Source of the DNA: an uncultured Verrucomicrobiota bacterium
GTDB lineage: Bacteria > Verrucomicrobiota > Verrucomicrobiia > Chthoniobacterales > SZAS-18
Direction of reading: 5' to 3'
Assembly: GCA_937873255.1 (NCBI GenBank)
Contig: CALMVM010000592.1
Coordinates: 1-19,327 of the forward strand
DNA length: 19,327 nucleotides
Below the pieces are notes generated by a model, which saw nothing but the letters and a program-made list of their open reading frames with translations, had not been told where the DNA came from and ran no database searches. Positions 1 through 7,545 of this stretch are shown piece by piece. A program made the translations under genes and the position numbers. The number at the start of each line of letters is the position of its first letter. The first letter of the stretch is position 1.

Positions 1-250
1 TGATGACCCCGTATTACATCGAGACCAACCGTGCCGCCCCATGCGCGCGCAGATGGACCGCTACGGCGGGATCGCGCGCGCGCTGGCGCAACGGCACGAC
101 GCCCTTTTCGTGGACTCCCAGGCGGCTTTCGACGCCGCGCTGGCGCATCTTCACCCGATGACGCTCGCCTAGGATCGCATCCATCCCGTCGCCGCCGGAC
201 ACATGATCCTCGCGCAGGCGTTTTTACGCGGAATCGGATTCGCTTGGACC
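1..250 (+). pseudogene. C-terminal part of an SGNH/GDSL-family hydrolase, frameshifted and with an in-frame stop
   Basis: The fragment enters from the left edge. Codons from position 3 read MTPYYIETNRAAP, then the frame changes within the C run at 37-40. From 41 the next frame reads MRAQMDRYGGIARALAQRHD, followed by FVDSQAAFDAALAHL. After LHPMTLA there is a TAG at 170-172, and the same frame goes on as DRIHPVAAGHMILAQAFLR. The block D-R-I-H-P with GH shortly after is the C-terminal catalytic Asp-x-x-His block of SGNH/GDSL esterases, where family members usually read L-A-W-D-x-x-H-P. The TAG therefore sits where TGG (Trp) is expected. Such enzymes typically deacetylate or de-esterify carbohydrates. 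Two lesions within 140 bp make the gene broken as written, either by real decay or by sequence error. Recognisable similarity ends near 247 (GIGFAW); after that the reading frame carries no family features. Confidence 0.72.
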
Positions 251-290
251 CACGACGGTGGCCTTGGGCAAAATTTTTCGCATTGCCGGG

Positions 291-318
291 TTGAACTCCG
301 GCGACGATTGCCTACAAT
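291..318 (+). promoter_or_regulatory. Candidate sigma70-type promoter for the OmpP1/FadL-like gene
   Basis: TTGAAC at 291-296 and TACAAT at 313-318 are separated by 16 bp. They match the -35 and -10 consensus at 4/6 and 5/6 positions. Transcription would start near 325 and leave a leader of about 110 nt before the ATG at 435. The stretch between the hydrolase remnant (about 247) and 435 holds no other feature I can support. No clear Shine-Dalgarno precedes 435. This is a pattern match only. Confidence 0.4.
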
Positions 319-434
319 CGGGACCTTCAGCGGACAATTCGCCCCCCTTTGTCCGTGCCGGCCGCGCAAGCGTTTCCGGGACGGCCAATCCTGCGAATCA
401 CCTTAACCACCCGCTGCAAAACCATCCCCTGACC

Positions 435-1952
435 ATGCCCTCCTCCCTCCTCCCACGTCTCCACCTGCGTGCCTGCGGAGCCACGCTCGCGGCCGGCGCG
501 CTCCTCGCCTCCGGCGGCGTTCGTTCGGCCCGCGCTGGTTCGTTCTCCCTGAGCGACCAGAGCCCCAGCGCCGTCGGTCTTTCCTTCGCGGGTTCCGCCG
601 CGATGGCCGAAGACCCCAGCGGCATTTTCTTCAACCCCGCCTCGATGGGCTTCCTGCCCGGCTTCCAGACGGAGAGCAGCTACACCTACGTCTCCCCACG
701 GGCCGACTTCCGCAACGAAGGGTCGCGCTACAGCTTCGCCGGGGCGAACAGCCCGGCCATCACCGGCAACAACGGCGGCGGCGGGGCGCGGGGCGCGAGC
801 TTCGGGGACACGTTCCTCTCGGCCACCGTGCTCAACAGCGAAAAGTACGGCAAGTTCAACCTGGGCATCGCCATCACCGTGCCTTTCGGCGAGGTCGTGG
901 ACTACGATCCGGGCTGGGTCGGTCGCTATAACTCGCTGCGCTCGCAGTTGCGCACCATCGACTACGGGGCGTCGGCCTCGTACCGCTGGAAGTTCATCAG
1001 CATCGGCGGCGGCTTCGACGCCATGTACTCCAGCGCCGTGCTCTCCAACGCCATCGACTTCGGTCTGGCCGGCTTCGCGCGGCGCATCCCCGGTTTCGCG
1101 CCCGGCTCGGCGGACGGCACCGTACGCCTGGAAGGCTCCGATGTCAGCTACGGCTTCAACGCCGGCGCGATCATCGAGTACCTCCAGCCCGGCCAGATCC
1201 CCGGCCTCGGCGTGGGCCGTTTCGGCTTCTCCTACCGCTCGGGCATCACGCTGGATTACACCGGCAACCTGAACTTCCGCAACGTGCCCGCCGTCTTCCA
1301 GAGCGCGGCGTTCGGCGGTGCGTTCCAAGCCCAGACGGCCAGCGCCAAGCTCAAGCTGCCCGAGACGTACCACTTCTCCTTCATCCAGAACATCGCCGGC
1401 AAGGTCAACCTGCTCGGCGACCTGACGTACACGAAGTGGGACCGGCTCGACCAGATCCCGATCACGCCGTCGAATCCCGTCAGCCAGACCGCGCTGATCA
1501 GCGACCCGAGCCTGAAAAACCCCGGCATCGCCACGCGCTACCATGACGCCGTGCGCATCACCGGCGGCATCGAATACATGCCCATCAAGGACCTGACGCT
1601 GCGCGTGGGCGGTGGCTGGGACGAGTCGCCCGTGCCCAACCAGTACGTGCGTTCCTCGCGCATTCCCGACGGCGACCGCTGGCTGGTGTCCGCGGGCATC
1701 AAGTACCATGTGTTCGGCTTCCGCAACCCGATCTTCAAGAGCATCTACGTGGATACCGACGTGGAAGCGTCCTATCTGCACCTGTTCCTGAACGATCCGC
1801 GCATCACCAGCACGGACACCTCCGGACATTTCCTCAGCGGCCGGTACGACGCGCAGGTCAATGTCGCCAGCGCGGCGTTGATCTTCCGTTACGGTTCGGC
1901 GGACGCCCCCCGCCGGGAACCGAAGGACAGCAAGGACACGTACCACAAATAA
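435..1952 (+). CDS. OmpP1/FadL/TodX-family outer-membrane transport protein
   Basis: 505-residue outer-membrane beta-barrel of the FadL/OmpP1 family, which moves hydrophobic compounds (fatty acids, aromatics) across the outer membrane. The start at 435 gives a signal peptide (basic start, then ATLAAGALLASGGV, cleavage probably after ARA). The open frame extends back to 258, but that extension has no signal character. The mature N-terminus SFSLSDQSPSAVGLSFAGSA, followed by AEDPSGIFFNPASM, is the FadL hatch/N-terminal signature (alternate residues, Gly-rich, D-x-S-x-x-x-x-N-P-A). The rest is alternating polar/apolar beta-strand sequence with aromatic girdles, including FGFSYRSG, and the last strand ends ASAALIFRYG before a short charged tail. 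It is slightly longer than E. coli FadL (about 446 residues). It appears monocistronic, with a promoter candidate upstream and a strong terminator downstream. The transported substrate cannot be read from the sequence. Confidence 0.9.
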   Translation: MPSSLLPRLHLRACGATLAAGALLASGGVRSARAGSFSLSDQSPSAVGLSFAGSAAMAEDPSGIFFNPASMGFLPGFQTESSYTYVSPRADFRNEGSRYSFAGANSPAITGNNGGGGARGASFGDTFLSATVLNSEKYGKFNLGIAITVPFGEVVDYDPGWVGRYNSLRSQLRTIDYGASASYRWKFISIGGGFDAMYSSAVLSNAIDFGLAGFARRIPGFAPGSADGTVRLEGSDVSYGFNAGAIIEYLQPGQIPGLGVGRFGFSYRSGITLDYTGNLNFRNVPAVFQSAAFGGAFQAQTASAKLKLPETYHFSFIQNIAGKVNLLGDLTYTKWDRLDQIPITPSNPVSQTALISDPSLKNPGIATRYHDAVRITGGIEYMPIKDLTLRVGGGWDESPVPNQYVRSSRIPDGDRWLVSAGIKYHVFGFRNPIFKSIYVDTDVEASYLHLFLNDPRITSTDTSGHFLSGRYDAQVNVASAALIFRYGSADAPRREPKDSKDTYHK

Positions 1953-1977
1953 GGGTTCTACAACGCTGTTTCACTTT

Positions 1978-2024
1978 ACCGGACGCCGGAACGCCAATGA
2001 TGGCCCGGCGTCCGGTTTTGTTTT
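1978..2024 (+). terminator. Strong intrinsic terminator after the FadL-like gene
   Basis: A perfect 12-bp stem (ACCGGACGCCGG at 1978-1989 with CCGGCGTCCGGT at 2005-2016) encloses a 15-nt loop and is followed by a T-rich tract to 2024. It starts 26 bp after the TAA of the porin gene. The T tract runs straight into the palindromic repeat at 2025. Confidence 0.85.
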
Positions 2025-2145
2025 CCGAGGTGGATGGCGCTCTCCGAGCGGCATTGGTCAGCGTTTGTGGCGCAGCCGCCAAATCTTCGAGACGCCTGCG
2101 GCGTGGGATAAACCAATGCCGCTCGGAGAGCGCCATCCACCTCGG
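2025..2145. repeat. Palindromic intergenic repeat, copy 1 (34-bp perfect inverted arms)
   Basis: The left arm 2025-2058 and right arm 2112-2145 are perfect reverse complements over 34 bp. The 53-bp centre carries two small hairpins: TGGCG/CGCCA with a 4-nt loop near 2067-2080, and ACGCC/GGCGT with a 3-nt loop near 2092-2104. The predicted fold is a long stem topped by a branched, cloverleaf-like head. The same element recurs at 8336-8452 with the same internal hairpins. It is non-coding; short open frames through it are by-products of the palindrome. It resembles REP/BIME or MITE-type elements in design. No target-site duplication is evident. Confidence 0.9.
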
Positions 2146-2190
2146 ACAAAGCATCCGCCGCCGTCTTGTGCTCTAATATCGAAACGACCC

Positions 2191-2952
2191 ATGAGCCAAT
2201 CCACCGAACCCCTGACGGTGTTGCTCGCGCTCTCGCACGAACTCGGCGCGGAGGCTCGCGCACTGGCGATCCTCGGCGAGGGGAACACTTCCGTCTGGCT
2301 GGACGACGAGACGTTCCTCGTCAAGGCGAGCGGCAGCAGCCTCGGCACGCTCGCGCCCACCGACGTGGTCGAATGCCGCGCGGCCCCGTTACGCGCGATG
2401 CTGGACGGCGGCGGCCTCGACGACGCGCGGATCGAGGAAATCTTATTTGGCTGCCGCGTGGACCCGGCAGCCAGGAAACCCTCGGTGGAAGCGGTGTTCC
2501 ACGCCGACCTGCTCTCGCTGCCGGGCGTGCGGTTCGTCGGGCACGCGCACCCGGTCAGCGTCAACGCCGTGTTGTGTTCGCCGCGCGCGCGGGAGTTCGC
2601 GCAGGGGCGGTTGTTTCCCGACGAGATCGTGTGTTGCGGGCAGAGTTCGGTGCTCGTGCCGTACGTCGATCCGGGGTTGCGGCTGGCGCGGGCGATCCGC
2701 GACGGCGTGGCGGAGTTCCGCGAAAGCGTGGGCACGCTGCCGCGCGTGATCCTGCTGGCGAACCACGGCGTCATCACGCTGAGAACGTCGCCGCAGGCGG
2801 TGCTGGCGGCGATGCTGATGGTGGACAAGGCGGCGCGGATTTTTGCCGGAGCGGCGGCCTTGGGCGGGCCGACGTTCCTCACCGACGCCGATGTCCACCG
2901 CATCGCCAACCGTCTCGACGAACACCACCGCCAGCGCGCGTTGAATCTCTGA
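2191..2952 (+). CDS. Class II aldolase/adducin-family protein
   Basis: 253-residue cytoplasmic zinc-dependent aldolase of the FucA/RhaD/adducin fold. These enzymes cleave sugar 1-phosphates such as fuculose- or rhamnulose-1-phosphate to dihydroxyacetone phosphate and an aldehyde. Visible signatures are the phosphate-loop region GEGNTSVW (residues 30-36) and KASGSSLG (45-52), the catalytic-type Glu100 in PSVE, the metal pair His118-x-His120 in GHAHP, and the third metal His192 in ANHGV. The length suits the family (210-270). The ATG at 2191 is preferred because upstream in-frame codons run through the palindromic repeat. No strong ribosome site is visible. A neighbouring regulator gene follows after 34 bp, so co-transcription is likely. 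All metal ligands are present, so it should be active, but the true substrate is not determined. Confidence 0.88.
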   Translation: MSQSTEPLTVLLALSHELGAEARALAILGEGNTSVWLDDETFLVKASGSSLGTLAPTDVVECRAAPLRAMLDGGGLDDARIEEILFGCRVDPAARKPSVEAVFHADLLSLPGVRFVGHAHPVSVNAVLCSPRAREFAQGRLFPDEIVCCGQSSVLVPYVDPGLRLARAIRDGVAEFRESVGTLPRVILLANHGVITLRTSPQAVLAAMLMVDKAARIFAGAAALGGPTFLTDADVHRIANRLDEHHRQRALNL

Positions 2953-2953
2953 T

Positions 2954-2981
2954 TCCGAGTTCCGCGTTCCGACCTCCGCGT
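2954..2981. repeat. Degenerate 7-bp tandem repeat (TCCGNNN x4) between aldolase and ModE-type genes
   Basis: Four consecutive heptamers TCCGAGT, TCCGCGT, TCCGACC and TCCGCGT fill the gap between the TGA of the aldolase and the ATG at 2987. The period is exact and the unit is degenerate in its last three bases. A different heptamer repeat lies at the other end of the next gene (3328-3416). Confidence 0.65.
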
Positions 2982-2986
2982 TTCCT

Positions 2987-3346
2987 ATGACTCCCACCGT
3001 GCAGATGCGTATTCGCGTTTACCTCGGCGACGAACCGGCGCTCGGTCCGGGCCGGGCCGAACTGCTGGCGCGCATCGGCGAGACGGCGTCCATCGCGCAG
3101 GCATCCCGGGACATGGGCATGTCTTACATGAAGGCATGGAAGCTCATCCAGAGCCTCAACGGTTGTTTCAAGACCCCCGTCGTGGAGGTAAGGCGCGGCG
3201 GCCGGGCGGGTGGCGAGGCGCGTTTGACGCCACTTGGCGCGCAGGCGCTCGCGCTCTATCAACGCATGGAAGCCGCCAGCCGCGCGGCGGTGAAGGCGGC
3301 GGAAAAGGAGATGGCGGGGCTTTTCCGAATGACGAATGACGAATGA
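2987..3346 (+). CDS. ModE-type winged helix-turn-helix protein, N-terminal domain only
   Basis: 119-residue DNA-binding protein. The sequence GPGRAELLARIGETASIAQA, followed by SRDMGMSYMKAWKLIQSLNG, matches the LysR-like winged helix of the molybdate regulator ModE. The wing (VVEVRRGGRAGGEARLTPLG) and the dimer helix (ALYQRMEAASRAAV) follow. ModE proper has about 260 residues with two TOBE molybdate-binding domains. These are absent, as in many short ModE-like or LysR-substrate-free proteins, so molybdate sensing here is doubtful. The final residues (R-M-T-N-D-E) and the stop are encoded by the AATGACG heptamer repeat, so the natural C-terminus has been replaced or extended by repeat DNA. The start could also be ATG 3005. 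It may regulate the adjacent aldolase gene; this is inferred from position only. Confidence 0.85.
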   Translation: MTPTVQMRIRVYLGDEPALGPGRAELLARIGETASIAQASRDMGMSYMKAWKLIQSLNGCFKTPVVEVRRGGRAGGEARLTPLGAQALALYQRMEAASRAAVKAAEKEMAGLFRMTNDE

Positions 3347-3416
3347 CGAACGGCAGACGAAGAAGGTGATCAAAGCACCTCCGATTTCGCCTTCTGGTCA
3401 TTCGTCATTCGTCATT
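3328..3416. repeat. Inverted pair of AATGACG heptamer repeats
   Basis: Almost three copies of the 7-bp unit AATGACG (3328-3347) are matched by a perfect 20-bp inverted copy at 3397-3416. A further inner pairing is AGAAGG (3361-3366) with CCTTCT (3390-3395). Transcribed, this gives a long hairpin between the ModE-type gene and the royal-jelly-family gene and could act as a terminator or RNA-stability element. The left arm overlaps the coding sequence of the upstream gene and supplies its TGA. Confidence 0.85.
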
Positions 3417-3458
3417 TCCGTAGAACCTCCCGCATCGCTGCAATCGAACAAGGAGATA

Positions 3459-4568
3459 ATGAAACCCAAATCCCTCCCCCTTCTGCCGCTGCTCGTCGGC
3501 GCGGCGTTCGTCCCGCTCCGCGCGCAGGACGCCACTCCCAAAGGCAAGCCGATCACCGAGGTCGCGCACTTCGACAAATTCCAGATCACGGGCGTCGCCG
3601 TTTCCAAGACCGGGCGCATCTTCGCCAATTTCCCCCACATGGGGGGTGACTACCAGTACGCCGTCGTCGAGGTCATGCCCGATGGCACCACCAAGCCCTA
3701 TCCCGACGAATCGTGGAATTCCTACAAGGACACGGACAAGGACAAGGGCACCAAGGACCGGTGGGTCTGCGTGCAGAGTGTCATCGTTGATGACCGCGAC
3801 CACTTGTGGGTGCTCGATCCGGGCAACATCGACATGAAGGGCGTTATCTCCGGCGCGCCCAAGCTCGTGCAGATCGACCTCGCCACGAACATGGTCTTGC
3901 AAAACATCCCCTTCCCCTCCGACGTGGCCCCGAGCAAGAGCTATTACAACGACGTGCGCATCGACGAGAAGCGCGACTTCGCCTACATCACCGAGAGCGG
4001 CGTCGGCGGCATCGTGGTCGTCAACCTCAAGACCGGCAACACCCGCCGACTGCTCGTCGAGGACGAATCCACCCTCGCCAACAAGAAGGTGGACCTGACC
4101 ATCAACGGCAAGGAAGTGCTCGACGAGAAAGGCAAGAAGCCCAACTTCAACGCCGACGGCATCGCGCTCTCGCCCGACGGTGAAACCCTCTACTACCAGT
4201 CGGTCCTCAGCGACACGCTCTACCAGGTCCCGACCGCCAAGCTGCGCGACGAGAGCCTGAGCAAGAACGACCTGCACAACGCGGTCGCATCGGCCGGGCA
4301 AACGTTCCCGGTGGACGGCCTGCGGATGGACAAGTCAGGCAACCTGTACCTGAGCGACCTGCGTGGCGGCACGATCAAAAAGCGCACGCCGGACGGCAAG
4401 ATCGAGTTGGTGTGCAGCGACCCGCGCATCCAGTGGCCGGATTCGTTTGCGATAGGGCCGGACGGGGCGCTGTATTTCACCTGCTCGCACGTCCATCAGC
4501 AGCCGAAGTACAACGGCGGCAAGAACGCGCGCACCGAGCCCTACGCGATCTTCAAGGTGATGCCTTGA
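3459..4568 (+). CDS. Secreted major royal jelly/Yellow-family beta-propeller protein
   Basis: 369-residue protein with a signal peptide (MKPKSLPLLPLLVGAAFVPL, cleaved around RAQ-DA), so exported. The body resembles the MRJP/Yellow family (PF03022), a six-bladed beta-propeller. Recognisable blocks are GVAVSKTGRIFANFPHMG, the VQSVIVDDRDHLWVLDPGN blade, YNDVRIDEKRDFAYITESG, the NADGIALSPDGETLYYQS blade, and VDGLRMDKSGNLYLSDLRGG near the end. The length is typical. In bacteria the reaction is unproven for most members; insect relatives include dopachrome-conversion enzymes and ligand-binding proteins. The start is fixed by AGGAG at 3451-3455 just upstream of ATG 3459 and by the signal peptide. 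The frame is clean throughout. It is the last intact gene before the decayed region. Confidence 0.88.
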   Translation: MKPKSLPLLPLLVGAAFVPLRAQDATPKGKPITEVAHFDKFQITGVAVSKTGRIFANFPHMGGDYQYAVVEVMPDGTTKPYPDESWNSYKDTDKDKGTKDRWVCVQSVIVDDRDHLWVLDPGNIDMKGVISGAPKLVQIDLATNMVLQNIPFPSDVAPSKSYYNDVRIDEKRDFAYITESGVGGIVVVNLKTGNTRRLLVEDESTLANKKVDLTINGKEVLDEKGKKPNFNADGIALSPDGETLYYQSVLSDTLYQVPTAKLRDESLSKNDLHNAVASAGQTFPVDGLRMDKSGNLYLSDLRGGTIKKRTPDGKIELVCSDPRIQWPDSFAIGPDGALYFTCSHVHQQPKYNGGKNARTEPYAIFKVMP

Positions 4569-4605
4569 GAATTCCGAACGTCCTCCGTTTGCGCGTCAGA
4601 TTTCC

Positions 4606-4657
4606 GCAGCCCCGGCAGGGGCGTAAGAGGATAGCCCACGGCGTGAGCCGTGGGTTA
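4606..4657. repeat. REP-like double-hairpin element
   Basis: Two adjacent hairpins: GCCCC/GGGGC at 4609-4622 with a 4-nt loop, and CCCACGGC/GCCGTGGG at 4635-4654 with loop GTGA. They are joined by an A/G-rich linker. This two-hairpin layout is typical of REP-type elements moved by RAYT transposases; no RAYT gene is in the window. It lies 38 bp after the royal-jelly-family gene and may also stop its transcription, though there is no T tract. Confidence 0.6.
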
Positions 4658-4681
4658 CAGCTGATCTTTCCCCGATAAAGT

Positions 4682-4803
4682 GGTTCTCCCGCACTTTGTG
4701 TGGAAGTGGGCCAACCTCCCGTCAATACGGAACAATCCCAGAGGGACAAACCTGTGCGGCAAGGCTGCCGTGCCGATCCATCCACACAAAGTGCGGGAGA
4801 ACC
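4682..4803. repeat. 23-bp perfect inverted repeat with 76-bp centre (MITE-like)
   Basis: The left arm 4682-4704 and right arm 4781-4803 are exact reverse complements (begins GGTTCTCCCGCACTTTG). The centre contains no open frame of note and one smaller hairpin, CGGCA/TGCCG, near 4757-4771. Together with the REP-like element this makes 4569-4868 a non-coding, repeat-built spacer. Nothing else is recognisable in 4804-4868. The element ends about 65 bp before the first codons of a truncated surface-protein gene, so its arrival or recombination may have removed that gene's 5' part. Confidence 0.7.
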
Positions 4804-4868
4804 GCAAAACCGGGGCAAGATCACTACCGTCTAATCTTCACAGTTGCTGTTAGGCGACGGGAACAGAC

Positions 4869-5650
4869 GTGCCATGGAATGCTCAAAACGGGATGTCGTC
4901 TGGATCGCCGGTAAAGTCGGACCAAGCGCACCGTGGACGTGGCCAACGGCTCCGCCGTCGTGGACGCCCGCCTGAGCGGCGTCATCAGCAACATCACGCT
5001 CAACGGCAACAACGCGAACAACCCGATCCTCAACACGATGGGCGGGCTGAATAAGAACGGCCTCGGCACGCTGGAACTGACCGCCAACAACACGTACAAC
5101 GGTCCGACCAGCGTCAACGCCGGCACGCTCCTGATCAACAACGCGCAGGTGGCAGGCGTCGGCTCGGGCACCGGCACCTCGACGTTGGCAGTCAACAACG
5201 GCGGCACGCTCGGCGGCATCGGGTTCATCGCCGGGGCCACAACCGTCGCTGCGGGCGGGACGATCACCGGGGCGAACGTGGGCAGCGTCGGCGCGTTGAC
5301 GCTGGCGAATACCCTGACCATCAACGGCACCTACCTGGCGGATGTCCTCAGCGGCACGGGCAGCGATCTGCTCAAGCTGACGGGCACCGGCGCGGCTGGC
5401 GTCCTGACGCTCGGCGCGGGCAGCACCCTGACCGTTACAGGCACGGTCGATGGCACGAGCCCATACGTGTTGGCCACCTATGCCTCCGAAACCGGGACTT
5501 TCACCAACACGACGCTGCCGAGCGGCTACACCCTCCAATACAACACGTTCGAACTCGACCTCGTGCCCACGGCGGTCCCCGAACCGGCGACCTGCCTCGG
5601 CGGCGGCCTGGAGCCAGCGCAAGCGCTTCGGCGCGCGGCGGTCGGCTTGA
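4869..5650 (+). pseudogene. PEP-CTERM autotransporter-type beta-strand repeat protein, truncated at both ends
   Basis: The frame from 4933 reads VANGSAVVDARLSGVISNIT, then NKNGLGTLELTANNTYNGPT and SVNAGTLLINNAQVAGVGSG. The G-L-G-T-L-x-L-x-x-N-N-T-Y-N-G motif is the autotransporter-associated beta-strand repeat (PATR, PF12951). The C-terminus holds VPEPATC (5575-5595), the exosortase recognition motif. Normally VPEPAT is followed by a membrane helix of about 20 residues and an Arg cluster. Here only LGGG intervenes before a frame change near 5605-5612, after which the other frame gives WSQRKRFGARRSA and a TGA at 5648-5650. The anchor helix is thus deleted. The start is also lost: frame 1 is closed by a TAA at 4912, and residues 4869-4930 continue upstream in another frame. 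There is no signal peptide. The intact ancestor would be a secreted, exosortase-sorted surface protein. Confidence 0.75.
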
Positions 5651-5673
5651 TCCCGCCTGGTCGTTGCCTTGAA

Positions 5674-5704
5674 AACGCCGGAGCCCATTGCTCCGGCGTT
5701 TTTG
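5674..5704 (+). terminator. Intrinsic terminator after the PEP-CTERM remnant
   Basis: A perfect 11-bp stem, AACGCCGGAGC (5674-5684) with GCTCCGGCGTT (5690-5700), has a 5-nt loop. It is preceded by an A run and followed by TTT at 5701-5703. It begins 23 bp after the TGA at 5650 and fits a real gene end there, supporting the choice of the frame-2 C-terminus for the surface protein. Confidence 0.85.
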
Positions 5705-5758
5705 CATTTGGCGACGCCGGATGACAATTTTCCGGATTCCGGCCAAGCTGCCCGCTCC

Positions 5759-7545
5759 ATGCGTCCTCCGATCTCGCTCGAAGTCCCCGGCACCTTCGGT
5801 CTCGATTGCAATTATTGGGCGTCGCACGCCGGGACGATGATGTGGTCGGATTGGCAGCCCGAAGTCATCGAAGGCGATTTTCGGAAACTCGCCGCGCAGG
5901 GCATCGAATGGCTGCGGGTGTTTCCCCTGTGGCCCAATTTTCAGCCTATCACTTTGCTGCGCGCGCAACACGGCGCGCCGGTCGAAATGCGCCTCGGCGA
6001 GGCGCCCCCGCCGCCGGACGAGGCCGGGCGGGCGGGTGTCTCGTCGGAGATGCTCGGCCGCTTCGAGGTTCTGTGCGCCTTGGCTGAAAAACACGGCCTG
6101 AAACTCATCGTCGGCCTCGTCACCGGCTGGATGAGCGGCCGGCTGTTCACCCCGCCCGCGCTCGCCGCGCTCGATCCCCTCACCGATCCCACCAGCATCG
6201 CGTGGCAGATCAGGATGGTGCGCACGTTGGTCACCCGGCTCCGCACGCAGCGCGCCATCGCCGCCTGGGACCTGGGCAACGAATGCAATTGCATGGGCAA
6301 CGCCGGAGCCGGGACGGCGCCTATCTCTGGACCGCCGCCATCACCAATGCCATCCGCGCGGCGGACCCGTCGCGGCCGGTGGTCTCGGGGATGCACTCGC
6401 TTTGCACCCCGCATCGCAGCGCCGGTCCCTTCCCGGAATGGACCATCGACGATCAGGGCGAACTGACCGACCTACTCACGACCCACCCGTATCCGTATTG
6501 GACCCGCCACACCCGCAGCGACGCCGTCAACACGCTGCGCACGACGCTGCACGCCACCGCCGAAACCCGCTTCTACGCCGACATCGGTGGATTTCGCGCG
6601 CGCGAATTTGTACTCCCTGTAGGCCAACGATTGCCGGGCGTTCCTGTGGTGGTGCGCGCACGATCAGACCGAACTCGTCTCCGCGCCCTACGATTGGAAC
6701 GGGGTGGAACCGAGTTGGGCCTGTTGCGCAACGACGGCAGCGCCAAGCCCGTGCTGCGCGAGATGGCGGCTTCCCGCGCGTTCCTCGACGGCCTGCCTCT
6801 CCGGGCGCTGCCGCCCCGGCGCACGGACGGCGTGTGTCTGCTCACGCGTGACCAGGACGACTGGGCGGCGGCGTTCGGCGCGTTCGTCTTGGGCAAGCAG
6901 GCCGGGCTCGAAATGGAGTTCCGCCACATCATGCAGCCGATCCCCGACGCCGGGCTTTACCTGTTGCCGAGCATCGCGGGGCCGAGTTGCGTCCCGCGTC
7001 GGCGGTGGCTGGAGTTGCTGACCCGGGTGCGGGCTGGTGCGACGCTTTACGTTTCGCTGGGCGACGGCATCGTGCCGCACTTCAACGAGGTCGCCGGGGT
7101 GGAACTCGTCAGCCGCGCCAAGCCGCCGCAGCCCTTGGCAACGGTGCTCGACGGTGTGGATGATTCGCCTCTGCCCATGGACGGCGCGGACGACCTGCGG
7201 TTCGTGCCGCGTGGAGCGGAGGTGCTCGGCGTCCGACCCGACACCAGGTCGCCGGTGTTCTGGCGGCATCGGCTCGGCGCGGGCTGGGTCGTCGTGTTCG
7301 CGTCACCATTGGAAGTGGGCGTGACGTTGCGGCCCGGTGCGTTCGACGCCGCGCCGCCGTACTGGCGCGTTTACGACGAGGTCCGCAAGACGGGCTCGGT
7401 CCCACGCGCGCTCATCTTGGATTGTCCAGCGGTCGCTATGACCGAGCACCGAACGGCGGACGGGCGCACGGTGGTAGTCATAATCAATCACACCGCCGTC
7501 GAGCAAAAGCTGGTCCCGAAGTTGGGAAGGGGTTTCGCGCTCGGC
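5759..7545 (+). pseudogene. Clan GH-A glycoside hydrolase (GH5-like) with beta-galactosidase-type C-terminal domains, broken
   Basis: The start at 5759 reads M-R-P-P-I-S then FGLDCNYWASHAGTMMWSDW, with EWLRVFPLWPNFQP and KLIVGLVTGWMSG further on. This is a (beta/alpha)8 barrel beginning. AAWDLGNECNC carries the Asn-Glu pair of clan GH-A, where the Glu is the acid/base. A 1-nt shift near 6303-6312 moves to SRDGAYLWTAAITNAIRAAD. FYADIGG then joins abruptly to DFARANLYSL in another frame (about 6585-6605). The block that normally carries the second catalytic Glu (the nucleophile) is not found, so it appears deleted. TAG at 6620-6622 replaces an expected Trp before ANDCRAFLWWCAHDQTEL. Another 1-nt loss near 6705 restores ELGLLRNDGSAKPVLREM. 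The rest resembles the amidotransferase-like trimerisation domain of family GH42/GH35-like enzymes and a small C-terminal beta domain. No signal peptide is visible. As written it cannot be active. Confidence 0.72.

Noticed and set aside
258..434. Upstream ATG for the FadL-like protein
   Set aside because: The 59 extra residues lack signal-peptide character and contain the promoter candidate; ATG 435 gives a proper signal peptide.
327..1946. Long open frame on the minus strand (539 codons)
   Set aside because: It is antisense to the FadL-like gene in GC-rich DNA, has Arg/Ala/Val/Gly-biased composition, and shows no domain signature.
2058..2112. tRNA-like gene in the cloverleaf-shaped centre of the palindrome
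   Set aside because: The branched fold has no tRNA consensus elements (no T-loop GTTCRA, no acceptor-stem length or CCA context), and the arms are 30-34 bp long.
3328..3416. CRISPR-like array in the heptamer repeat
   Set aside because: The units are 7 bp, contiguous or inverted, with no spacers of regular length and no cas genes nearby.
170..6622. Recoding of UAG as Trp, suggested by two TAG codons at Trp positions
   Set aside because: TAG is used as a normal stop by the Rieske gene (8471-8473) and the right-edge beta-helix gene. Trp is otherwise encoded by TGG throughout, and both TAGs lie in genes that also carry frameshifts.
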